Below are positions 1-8,657 of a DNA stretch of 64,000 nucleotides, piece by piece (positions within the stretch are counted from its first letter, which is position 1; every line of letters begins with the position of its first letter). The position numbers and the translations under genes were made by a program. Under the pieces are notes generated by a model. The model was not told the origin of the DNA. It worked only from the letters and a program-made list of their open reading frames with translations, and ran no database searches. The stretch comes from Sphingomonas sp. J315. Lineage in GTDB: Bacteria; Pseudomonadota; Alphaproteobacteria; Sphingomonadales; Sphingomonadaceae. Location of the stretch: positions 2,153,501 through 2,217,500 of the forward strand of contig NZ_CP088296.1 of the NCBI RefSeq assembly GCF_024666595.1, written 5' to 3'.

Positions 1-93
1 TGCGAAAGGCGGCTCCCTTGCAGGTGAATTTATTCCTACTGATTTAGTATGCAATAGACTTGCGCCGAAGCGATGGCGGCGTGCGCCCGACCG

Positions 94-2356
94 CTATTCG
101 CGGATCGTCACCGCCTCCCCGACCTTCGCTGCCGCGATCTGCGCCGGGCTGAAAGGGAATCGCACCCATTTCTTCTCCGAATAGAGCCGCGTCTGATCGC
201 CATGCCAGGGCGATTGCGGGTCGGGCGACTGGGAGTAGGTCAGGATCGTCTCCGCGACCGGCCCGGCGTCATCGAACCCCACCACCTGGACATAGCTCGA
301 CCCGTGGCGCGGCGTGACCCCGCCCTGCGTCGGCACCATGATCTGGACGTTGAGCACGCCCAGCACTCCGTCGCCGCCATGCACCGGGATCCGGTCGGTG
401 AGCCGCCGCGCAAAGGCGACGTCGCCCCAGCGCGCATCGAGCGCGATCCCCGCCTTGGCGACCTCCTCCGTCGCAGCCTTGAGCGCCGCGATCAGCTTGT
501 CGCCCACCTCACCGCTGGTGACCAGATCGCGTGGGGTATGCACCGGGTCCTTCACATCGAACGGCACCGCCCATAGCCCCGGCACGCTCCGCGCCTTCAT
601 CCAGAACCGGTCGAACAGCCACGCCGCGCGACTGTCATTGTCAAAGCGCCCGTCCCATTTGCCCAGCGCTGCGCACGCCTCCGCCACCTCGGCCCGGCCC
701 GCGCACAAAGCGAGTAGGGGTTTGAGCGCCAGCTCGCCCGCATGGCTCTTGTTGGCAAAGGCCATCGCCTTGGCGCGGTCATGATCGACCTTGCCCCCGC
801 GATCAGCGCGCGGGTCTCGATGAACCCCGATCGCGTGCGCAGGCTGACCGGCTTCTCCGCCTCGCCCAGCATCGGCGACAGCACCCGGTGCGGATGGTCG
901 GCATTGCTCAGCCAATAGCTGTCGTTCATGTTCGCGACGTAATCGCGCCGCGCCTGCACCGCCTGATCGCTGGCGGGCATCAGCCCCGGCACCGGCGTGC
1001 CCGCCGCCGCGTCCCACGTACAGTCCGATTTCGACCCGTCGAGCAGGATCGCGGTCCGCGCCACCACCGCCGACAGCGGCGTCGCGCATGCCTTGGCCTT
1101 CTCCGCCGATACGTTGGGCACGGCGGTCACATCGGCGTGCAGCGCGTCGCCATGCCGGTCGGCGACGATGGTGTTGACCCACGGAATGCCCAGCGTCTCG
1201 CTCACCGCCGCGCGCACCTCGCCGACGTTCTTGGCCGTCGCGATCCGTACCCAGGTGCCGATCCCGCGCTGATTGCCGGCATTGGCGTCGCGCATCGCAA
1301 AGGCGGCGGTCTTGGTCCAGTTCGCCATCGCCTGCGGGATCACGATCACCGCCCCGAAGCGCGTCGAATACAGCGTGCGCGTCACCGGAGCCGCGCCATC
1401 GGGCATCGGCACGGTCACGGTCTTCGCGACCATCTTCTCCGACTTGCCGTCGACCAGATAGGCGGTGGGATCGTTCGGATCGAGCGTCAGCTGATACAGC
1501 GTAAAATGCCGCGCCGCAGTCACCGTATGCGTCCAGGCAATGTCCTTGTTGAAGCCAAGGGTAGGGAAGGGCGACCCCGCAATCCCGACACCCGCCACAT
1601 CCATCTTTCCCGGAATCGTCACATGCATCTGCCAGAAGCGGCTCGGCCCGTGCCACGGGAAGTGCGGGTTGCCGATCACCATCCCCTTGCCGTTGGCGGT
1701 GACATCGCCGCCGAAGGCCCAGCCATTGCTGGCGATCTCGAACTGCGCCGGATCAGGCAGCGCCATGCCCACCTTCGCCGCCGGTTCGCCCCCGGCGGCA
1801 CCGCATTGGCGATGGCGGGCGCGAAGTTGAGCGAGCTGGCAAGCAGCATCTGCTTCTCGTTCAGCCGCAGCATGTCGTCGGCGGTGATCGCCCGCACCCA
1901 CGCCTTGCCGCGACACTCGCTCGGCACGCGCTCCGGCCCCAGATCCTTGAGATAGCGATTATACCCCGCGACCCAGCCCGCCGTCAGCGCCAGCGCCGCC
2001 GCCCCCTGCGCCTTCGCCCCGCGCCGCAACGCCGGCAGGTCGATCGCGGAGCGGAAGAACAGGTCCGACGACAGATTGTCGACGCTCTGGAACCCCAGGG
2101 TCGCGCTGCCCTTCGCCCCGAAATGCAGCGACCGCTCGCCTGCCACCGTCGCGAACTCCTCAGCGATCATGCAGAGGTTGTCCTGCGCATAGGCGTACCC
2201 CACGCCATAGCCCGCCCCGCGCCAGTCCTGCGCGACGATATGCGGCACGCCATGCGCGGTACGGGTGATCGTCGCGGCATAGCGATACTTCGCCTCGGCG
2301 GCCCCGCCCCAAAGCAACGCGACACCCGCCGCCGCCAACACCACCGCCTTGCCCAT
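94..2356 (-). pseudogene. PvdQ-like acyl-homoserine-lactone / penicillin acylase, two frameshifts
   Basis: Ntn-hydrolase of the penicillin acylase family, closest by eye to the PvdQ/aculeacin-A acylase branch, which cleaves the acyl amide of N-acyl-homoserine lactones or lipopeptides in the periplasm. A signal peptide (MGKAVVLAAAGVALL...AEA) leads into the alpha-chain motif TRTAHGVPHI. The beta chain would start at the nucleophile Ser of SNGWAFGG, followed by NPHFPWHGPSRFWQMH and, near the C-terminus, ARWGDV, IPVHGGDG and LTYSQSPDP, all typical of this branch. The protein lies in three reading frames. Frame changes fall at two C5 runs, 1789-1793 and 794-798, and adding one base at each restores a colinear protein of about 750 residues. 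Either both are sequencing undercalls or the gene is genuinely broken. The substrate is inferred from family only. Confidence 0.85.
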
Positions 2357-2385
2357 CCGATCCGCTCCCGTTGCAGTCCCATCTA

Positions 2386-2512
2386 TCCTCCCCCGCCAGG
2401 GGGAGGTGGCGCCAAAGGCGACGGAGGGGGAGGACGGCTGTGTCCTCTCGACCGTCGTGCTTCCGTCCCCTCCGTCAGGCTACGCCTGCCACCTCCCCCT
2501 TGCGGGGGAGGA
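2386..2512. repeat. inverted pair of GC-rich palindromic repeats
   Basis: Two related arms (2386-2432 and 2463-2512) face each other in the divergent gap between the acylase and oligopeptidase genes. Each arm has a CCTCCCCC..GGGGGAGG hairpin followed by a second palindromic block (GGCGCCAAAGGCG or GGCAGGCGTAGCC) and a GGAGGGG tail. The architecture matches the repeats at 13.1-13.6 kb and 57.3-57.4 kb, so this is one copy of a dispersed family. The remainder of 2357-2608 shows nothing I can name; it must hold the promoters of both flanking genes. Confidence 0.75.
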
Positions 2513-2608
2513 TTGGAGTGGCTTTCCGCCAAGTATCGAATCACCCTAGCGCGGCTTACGTTTACGGCAACCGTTTGCGGTCGCGCGTGGCTGCGCTAGA
2601 GCGGCGGA

Positions 2609-4669
2609 ATGAGCCAGACCACGCCCCCCGTCGCCGCCACCCGCCCCTTCTCCTACGAACGCCACGGCGCGACGATCGAAGACCCGTGGAACTGGCTGCG
2701 CGACCCCGGCTATCCCGATGTGAAGGACAAGGACGTCCTCGCCTATCTCGAGGCCGAAAACGCCTATTATGAGGGCGTGATCGAACCGCTCAAGCCGCTC
2801 TCCGAAACGCTGTTTCAGGAGATGCGCGGCCGGATCAAGGAGGACGACGCCACCGTTCCGCAAAAGGACGGTGCGTATCTCTACTGGACCGACCACGAGA
2901 CCGGCGGCGAATATCGCCGCTGGTGGCGGAGGCCCGTCGCGGGTGGTCCGGACGAACTGATCCTCGACGAACCCAAGCTCGCCGAGGGCAAGGAGTATTT
3001 CGTCCTCGGCGGCTTCTCGATCAGCCCCGACGACCGCTATCTCGCTTACGCGTTCGACGACAACGGCTCGGAACGGTTCGAGGTGCGGGTCAAGGGCCTC
3101 ACCACCGGCGACCTCCTCCCCGACACCATCCCCGGCGTCCTGTCCGACCTCGTCTGGACCTCGGACTCAAAGGGCTTTCTCTACGGCGTCGCCAACGACC
3201 AGTGGCGCACCGACAATGCCCGCTGGCACAAGCTCGGCGATCCGGTCGACCAGGACATCGAACTCTATCACGAGGATGACGAGGGCTATCGCGTCGGCGT
3301 CGGCGAGACCCAGTCGCGCCGCTTCCTCGTCATCTCGACCGGCGATCACGTCACCAGCGAAGTCCGCCTGCTCCCCGCCGACAATCCGCTCGCCGAACCG
3401 ATCCTCGTCGCCCCGCGCCAGACCGGGCGCGAGTACGATGTCGAGGAGCATGACGGCACGCTCTACATCCACACCAACGACACCCACACCAACTGGCGGC
3501 TCGTCACCGCCAGCCTCGATGCACCCGGCGCGTGGCACGAGCGGATCGCCCCGTCCGAAACCTTCTACATGACCGGCGTCACCACCTTTGCCGACTATTT
3601 CGTGGTCGAGGGGCGCGAGGCCGGCCTCGATCAGATCGAGATCCACCAGTATGAAGGCGGTCCGGGCAAGCGCATCGCCTTCCCGGAAGCCAGCTATGTC
3701 GCCAGCCTCGGCGACAATCCCGAATATGCGATGGCAAAGCTGCGCATCGGCTATGAATCGATGGTCACGCCCGGCACCGTCTATGACTATGACGTCGCGA
3801 CGGGCGAACTAGAGACACTCAAGGTCCAGATCATCCCATCGGGCTATGACGCGAGCAAATACGCGACCGAACGGCTGCACATCGCCGCGCGCGACGGCAC
3901 CGACATCCCCTGCTCGATCGTCTACCCCAAGGACTTCCCGCGCGACGGCACCGGCAAGCTCTATCTCTACGCCTATGGCGCGTACGGCTATGCCATCCCG
4001 CCCGGCTTCTCGACCGCGCGCATGTCGTTCCTCGACCGCGGCGTCGCCTTCGCCATCGCGCATATCCGCGGCGGCGACGATCTCGGCCAGCAATGGTATC
4101 TCGACGGCAAGCTCGAAAAGCGCACCAACACCTTCTACGACTTCGTCGATGTCGCAAAGGGGCTGATCGATCGCGGCTACACCCACAAGGGCGGCATCGC
4201 CATCGCCGGGCGCAGCGCGGGCGGCGAGCTGATGGGCGCGGTGGTCAACTCCGACCCGGACCTGTGGGGCGTGGTCGTCGCCGACGTGCCCTTCGTCGAC
4301 GTGCTCAACACCATGCTCGACGACAGCCTGCCGCTGACCCCGGGCGAATGGCCCGAATGGGGCAACCCGATCACCGACAAGGCCGCGTTCGACCTGATCC
4401 GCAGCTACAGTCCATATGACAATGTGAAGGCACAGGATTACCCGCCGCTGTTCATTTCGGGCGGTCTCAACGACCCCCGCGTCACCTATTGGGAACCCGC
4501 CAAATGGGCGGCGAAACTGCGCGCGACCAAGACCGACGACAATGTGCTGGTCCTCAAGACCAATATGGGCGCGGGCCATGGCGGCAAGTCCGGCCGCTGG
4601 GAAAGCCTGCGCGAGGCGGCGGACGAAAACGCCTTCATTCTGTGGCAGCTGGGGCTGGCGAATGCGTGA
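2609..4669 (+). CDS. ptrB: oligopeptidase B-type prolyl oligopeptidase (S9)
   Basis: Serine peptidase of family S9A that cuts short peptides, usually after Arg or Lys in oligopeptidase B. The N-terminal half is the beta-propeller that filters substrate size; the alpha/beta-hydrolase domain follows from about residue 410. The catalytic Ser is in GRSAGG (about residue 536), the Asp in GGLNDPRV and the His in GAGHGG. EDPWNWLRD near the N-terminus and HIRGGDDLG before the nucleophile are also family hallmarks. At 686 residues it is of normal length. There is no signal peptide, so it is probably cytoplasmic. Its stop overlaps the start of the next gene by 8 bases, so the two are likely cotranscribed. 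Confidence 0.95.
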   Translation: MSQTTPPVAATRPFSYERHGATIEDPWNWLRDPGYPDVKDKDVLAYLEAENAYYEGVIEPLKPLSETLFQEMRGRIKEDDATVPQKDGAYLYWTDHETGGEYRRWWRRPVAGGPDELILDEPKLAEGKEYFVLGGFSISPDDRYLAYAFDDNGSERFEVRVKGLTTGDLLPDTIPGVLSDLVWTSDSKGFLYGVANDQWRTDNARWHKLGDPVDQDIELYHEDDEGYRVGVGETQSRRFLVISTGDHVTSEVRLLPADNPLAEPILVAPRQTGREYDVEEHDGTLYIHTNDTHTNWRLVTASLDAPGAWHERIAPSETFYMTGVTTFADYFVVEGREAGLDQIEIHQYEGGPGKRIAFPEASYVASLGDNPEYAMAKLRIGYESMVTPGTVYDYDVATGELETLKVQIIPSGYDASKYATERLHIAARDGTDIPCSIVYPKDFPRDGTGKLYLYAYGAYGYAIPPGFSTARMSFLDRGVAFAIAHIRGGDDLGQQWYLDGKLEKRTNTFYDFVDVAKGLIDRGYTHKGGIAIAGRSAGGELMGAVVNSDPDLWGVVVADVPFVDVLNTMLDDSLPLTPGEWPEWGNPITDKAAFDLIRSYSPYDNVKAQDYPPLFISGGLNDPRVTYWEPAKWAAKLRATKTDDNVLVLKTNMGAGHGGKSGRWESLREAADENAFILWQLGLANA

Positions 4670-5876
4670 TGCCATTCGGGCATCGGCGGCCCTGCTGCTC
4701 GCGTTTGCAGCGCTGGTGCTCGGCACGCCCGCCGTGCGGGCCGACAGCTGGGGGCCACCTCAACCAGCCAGCTACAGCTCGGCCAATGGCAGCTTCCGCC
4801 TGAACGTCACCCCGCGCAAGCTCCGCGGACAACTCGGCTATTTCGAGGACAAGGTTGCGGGCAAGGAACCCGCCGGTCAGGCGAAGGGCGAGACCGCGAC
4901 CACTGCCAGCGCGGTGCTCGAACGCCGCGACGCTGCGGGCAAATGGACCCGCGTCTGGGCCGCGCCGCTGGTGAACGAGGTGGCGCCAACGCACGCGCTG
5001 GTGGCCGATGACGGTCGCCATGTCGTGACCTTCGACAATTGGCATTCGGTCGGCTTCGGCCCCGATGTCGTCGTGATCTATGGCGCGGACGGGCGGCGCA
5101 TCCGCTCACTCGGGCTCACCGACTTGCTCCCGCCCGCCTATATTCGCGCGCTCCCGCACTCGGTCAGTTCGATCTGGTGGGGTGGAACGCATCGCCTGTC
5201 GCCGGACGGCGCGCGCGCGATCCTCGCCATCGTCGTCCCCGAACAAGAGCCGTTCGCCGGCGCGAAGGAGCATGTCGAGATCGAGATCGACCTCGCCTCC
5301 GGCACCCCCGTCGAGCCGTCCGGCGCGGCATGGGAACGCGCGCTCGCCAAGGCGCTGGCTGTGGCCAAGGCCTATGATGCGGCCGATGCGGAGCGCCGGG
5401 CGGCGTTCCTCGCACCGCTTGTCGGGCCAGCGAACCCCGACGAGCAAGACTGGCATGACTATTTGCGGGAGGCCTATTATCGCATCGATCCCGATTGGGA
5501 GGAGGGATTTCCTGCGACTGCTGTCCTGCAAGATCCGCGTGCAAGGGACTATAAGCAGTCCGTGAAATGGCTCCACGACGAGCTTAAGGGGCAGGCGCTT
5601 CTCGCCTCGGGGCTCTCGCTCGCAACGCTCGCGCCACCCGAACATTTCCTGCTCGAACTCGAAAAGGCCGCGCGCGCAATCAAGGCCGGAGCGGCGGCAG
5701 GCGCCCGCATCTATGTCGCGATCTCCGCCGCATGGAAGGACCGCGTCGCCGCCGCGTTGGCCCCGACCGGCGCAATCTTCATCCATCTCGACCCCGCTGT
5801 CCCGATCCCCCAGCGCCCGGAACGGCTCGAAAAGCTGCGGAAAGCCGAGGCCGAGGCCGCCGCCGAGGGCGCGTAG
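4662..5876 (+). CDS. exported protein of unknown function
   Basis: A 404-residue protein whose start codon lies inside the end of ptrB. Residues 1-27 form a clear Sec signal peptide (AALLLAFAALVLGTPAVRA) followed by DSWGPP. The body has beta-rich stretches reminiscent of a repeat-propeller (VVTFDNWHSVGFGPDVVVIY, HRLSPDGARAILAI) and then a helical C-terminal third ending in a Glu/Ala-rich tail. I recognise no named family or catalytic motif. The overlap with ptrB suggests coupled translation, so a periplasmic role alongside peptide turnover is possible but not shown. Confidence 0.8.
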   Translation: MRDAIRASAALLLAFAALVLGTPAVRADSWGPPQPASYSSANGSFRLNVTPRKLRGQLGYFEDKVAGKEPAGQAKGETATTASAVLERRDAAGKWTRVWAAPLVNEVAPTHALVADDGRHVVTFDNWHSVGFGPDVVVIYGADGRRIRSLGLTDLLPPAYIRALPHSVSSIWWGGTHRLSPDGARAILAIVVPEQEPFAGAKEHVEIEIDLASGTPVEPSGAAWERALAKALAVAKAYDAADAERRAAFLAPLVGPANPDEQDWHDYLREAYYRIDPDWEEGFPATAVLQDPRARDYKQSVKWLHDELKGQALLASGLSLATLAPPEHFLLELEKAARAIKAGAAAGARIYVAISAAWKDRVAAALAPTGAIFIHLDPAVPIPQRPERLEKLRKAEAEAAAEGA

Positions 5877-5976
5877 CCTTCCTCCGTAATGGCGGGACTC
5901 CCCGCCATCGCGGACCCGTCGTTTAAGGAATTGGTGAGCCCTGCGCCTTACCCTCGCCTCCCATGGAGGCGTTGGC

Positions 5977-6531
5977 GTGAAGCACCCGTTGGATTTGCAC
6001 CGCTCTCGGCGCAGTTGGTACGGCTGGAACCAGGAGGGCGCGCTGCTGCGCCGCCGCAGCGCGCGCTTCAGCTTCGGGCGCAACGAACTGGCCGGGATGC
6101 TGCTCGCCGGGATCGTCGGCGGGCTGGCGTGGACGATGCTCCCCGCCGCGATGCCCGGGCCCGTCGATCCCGCGCCAGTGCCGCGCGCCAATTTCGGCTT
6201 CTGCCATAGCGGCGGCGGCACCAATTGCGTCGTCGATGGCGACACCTTCTGGATTGCGGGGGTCAAGATCCGCATCGCCGATATCGACACCCCCGAAACC
6301 CACCCCGCACGTTGCCCTGAAGAAGCCCGGCTCGGCGCGGCGGCGACCCAGCGGCTTCAGGCGCTGCTCAACAGCGGCGCGGTCACCCTCCACGCAATCG
6401 ATCGTGACACCGACCGCTATGGCCGCAAACTGCGTCTGGTCGAAGTCGATGGCCGCGGCGTCGGCGATACGCTCGTCGCGGAGGGGCTTGCCCGTCCCTA
6501 TCGCGGTCGCCGCACGGGGTGGTGCGGGTAG
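5977..6531 (+). CDS. thermonuclease (SNase) family nuclease, membrane anchored
   Basis: Staphylococcal-nuclease-like protein of 184 residues. One hydrophobic segment (about residues 39-57) anchors it, leaving the nuclease domain outside the membrane. The domain shows VDGDTF...RIADIDTPE, carrying the first catalytic Asp and Arg, DTDRYGRKL with the second Arg, and the LVAEGLARPY end motif. The domain therefore looks complete and probably active on DNA or RNA. The start is GTG, chosen because GGAGG precedes it at good spacing. A short inverted repeat (GAGCGG/CCGCTC, 6547-6563) after the stop may help end transcription, but it lacks a T-run. Confidence 0.88.
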   Translation: MKHPLDLHRSRRSWYGWNQEGALLRRRSARFSFGRNELAGMLLAGIVGGLAWTMLPAAMPGPVDPAPVPRANFGFCHSGGGTNCVVDGDTFWIAGVKIRIADIDTPETHPARCPEEARLGAAATQRLQALLNSGAVTLHAIDRDTDRYGRKLRLVEVDGRGVGDTLVAEGLARPYRGRRTGWCG

Positions 6532-6633
6532 GGCCACGCACATAAAGAGCGGGAGAACCGCTCGCTACGCTGTCCGCGCGAACGATCCTCCCGCCCTCCC
6601 GAACCCCAGGTCCGGGCCGTCGAGCTGGTCAGC

Positions 6634-6960
6634 TTATTGCGGGAAGACCGCTACATCCTCCTCGACGATCACGCTGCCCTTGGGCAGCACCACGCCGCGC
6701 TCGGCCATCTCCTTGCGGAAGTCCTTTTCGGCATCGGCGATCTCCGCCTCATATTCGGCGATTGCGTCGATCCGGTCGGCCTCGTCATTGGCGCGGGCAA
6801 GGTCCTTGCGCAGCTCGCGCTTCGCCTCGCTGATCGACGTCTTGTAATCCAGATAGTGCGAATTGCTGTCGGTAAAGACCTCCGCATGCGCCACGTCGCG
6901 CGCCAGCGCCGGGCTGGCAAGCAGCGTCATCGCGGTCGCGATGATCAGGGGGGTACGCAT
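6634..6960 (-). CDS. small exported charged helical protein
   Basis: A 108-residue protein with a Sec signal peptide (MRTPLIIATAMTLLASPALA) and a mature part dominated by charged heptad-like helix (EAKRELRKDLARANDEADRI..YEAEIADAEKDFRKEMAERG), probably a coiled coil. The ATG at 6960 is preferred over upstream starts because the signal peptide begins there. Function is unknown; no family is recognised. Confidence 0.72.
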   Translation of the reverse strand: MRTPLIIATAMTLLASPALARDVAHAEVFTDSNSHYLDYKTSISEAKRELRKDLARANDEADRIDAIAEYEAEIADAEKDFRKEMAERGVVLPKGSVIVEEDVAVFPQ

Positions 6961-7109
6961 CGTGTTACTCCTCATGTTGCCATGAACCTGACGCCAGGAA
7001 CGGCTGACCGGGCGCACGGGTTTCGAGGAGAGAACGGCTGACTCGCGCGCGTTCATGCGTTGGGGCGGGACGGGTCGTGGCGGATAAGCGACGGCCCGAA
7101 CCGGGATTT

Positions 7110-8621
7110 TCAGGCAGTCGCGGCGACCTGATACAGGAAATCGGCAAAGGCGAACGCCGCGCCGTCCAGCCCCGCGACCTTCGGATTGCTGCTGTCGATC
7201 ACGAAGAACTCGTTCGGGGCATGCGCGCCATAGCCGCGTCCCACGCCGAACTGTCCGGCGGGCAGGTTGAGCGGCGGCCCGGTGAAGATCACTCCCGGCC
7301 AGCTGCCCGGGCTGCGCGGATACAGCGTCACCGGCAGCCCCAGCCGCTTGAGCGTCGCAATCTCCGCGCGCACCAGCGGGCTATTCTCGTCGGTCTCCGT
7401 CGGCCCGTACCCGCCCGACACATTGACCTCGATATCGCCGAACCCGCGCTTGGCGAGATGCGCCTTCAGCTTGGCGACGGTGTCGTCATAGGTCATGTCG
7501 GGGACCTGGCGGATTTCCAGCTTCGCGGTGGCCTTGTTGGGCAGGATCGTCTTGCCGCCCGGCCCGGTATAGCCCGCCACCAGCCCCTGGATATTCACCG
7601 TCGGCGCCTGCGCCAGCCGCACGAGCGACGCCTCCCAGTCGAGATCGTCGATGAACTTCTCGACGCCATAGGCTTTCTTGAACGCCGCCTCGCTCGTCGC
7701 GCGCGCGTTGATCGCGATCAGCTCCTTCTGCCGCGCGGTCAGCGGCTTCACCTTGTCGGCGATCCCGTCGATCAGCACCGTATTGCCGTCGGCCGAGACA
7801 AGGGTAGAGAGTGCGGCGACGAGCCGCCACACCGGGCTGTCCAGCCGCGCCTTCTGGCTCGAATGGATATCGACCTTTGCGCCGCGCCCCCACTTCTCGG
7901 CGCTCGCGATCAGCTCGAACTCGATCGCGCCCTTTGCGCCCAGCGTCAGCGTCACCCCGCCATCTTCGCCCTGTCCGGCCGATGGGATGATGACGCCCAC
8001 GCACTTCTTCATCGCCACCATCACCTGCGGCCTGGTCACGATCTCGTGGAAATTGGGGGAGGCGATCTCCTCCTCGCCCTCGGCGACCAGCACCAGATTG
8101 ACCGGCAGCTTGCGCCCCGCCGCCTTGAAGGCGTGCAGCGCGGCGAGGAACGCCGCCTGTGGCCCCTTCTGGTTCACCGTCCCCCGGCCCATCATCACCG
8201 TGCCGAATCCCGGCTTGTCGACCAGCTTCGCGTCGAGTGGCGGATGCTCCCATTCCGCCGCATCGAATTGTTTGACATCGTACATGAAATAGATGCCCAG
8301 CGTCTTCTTCGCGCCCGCGTCCAGCGTCGCGAACACCCCCGGCTTGCCCTTGGACGGCACGATCTCGGCATGCTGGAACCCGGCATCGAGCGCGAGCCGC
8401 TTCATGAACTCCGGCCCCTCGGGATAGCCGCGATCCTCCGCCGCAATCGACGGCAGCCGGATCCAGTCCTGCAACCGCTTGACCGACGCATCATGCCCTG
8501 CCGCGATCGCCGCCTTGACCGTCGCCAGCGGATCCGCCGCCATTGCCGCGCCCGGCGCGGTCAGCGCCGCCCCTGCCGCCGCCGCCTTCAGCATCGTGCG
8601 CCGCCCGATCGCTCTGTCCAT
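7110..8621 (-). CDS. exported M20-family peptidase homologue with altered metal site
   Basis: A 503-residue protein of the M20/M28 metallopeptidase fold. The N-terminus (IGRRTMLKAAAAGAALTAPGAAMA) looks like a twin-arginine signal. Domain order is normal: catalytic half, dimerisation insert, catalytic half. EGEEEIAS keeps the general-base and metal-binding Glu pair, and GYGAHAPNE keeps the last metal-binding His. However, the usual GHxD metal motif reads FMYD (about residues 112-115), the usual GRGxxDDKG reads GRGTVNQKG (Asp to Asn at 150), and the later Asp ligand is not obvious (IIPSAG near 211-216). It may bind metal differently or be a non-catalytic paralogue. It sits 36 bases downstream of the amidase gene, probably in the same transcript. 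Confidence 0.88.
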   Translation of the reverse strand: MDRAIGRRTMLKAAAAGAALTAPGAAMAADPLATVKAAIAAGHDASVKRLQDWIRLPSIAAEDRGYPEGPEFMKRLALDAGFQHAEIVPSKGKPGVFATLDAGAKKTLGIYFMYDVKQFDAAEWEHPPLDAKLVDKPGFGTVMMGRGTVNQKGPQAAFLAALHAFKAAGRKLPVNLVLVAEGEEEIASPNFHEIVTRPQVMVAMKKCVGVIIPSAGQGEDGGVTLTLGAKGAIEFELIASAEKWGRGAKVDIHSSQKARLDSPVWRLVAALSTLVSADGNTVLIDGIADKVKPLTARQKELIAINARATSEAAFKKAYGVEKFIDDLDWEASLVRLAQAPTVNIQGLVAGYTGPGGKTILPNKATAKLEIRQVPDMTYDDTVAKLKAHLAKRGFGDIEVNVSGGYGPTETDENSPLVRAEIATLKRLGLPVTLYPRSPGSWPGVIFTGPPLNLPAGQFGVGRGYGAHAPNEFFVIDSSNPKVAGLDGAAFAFADFLYQVAATA

Positions 8622-8657
8622 TGTCGCCCCCTGTTCCTGATCCCGATGTTCGCGCGC

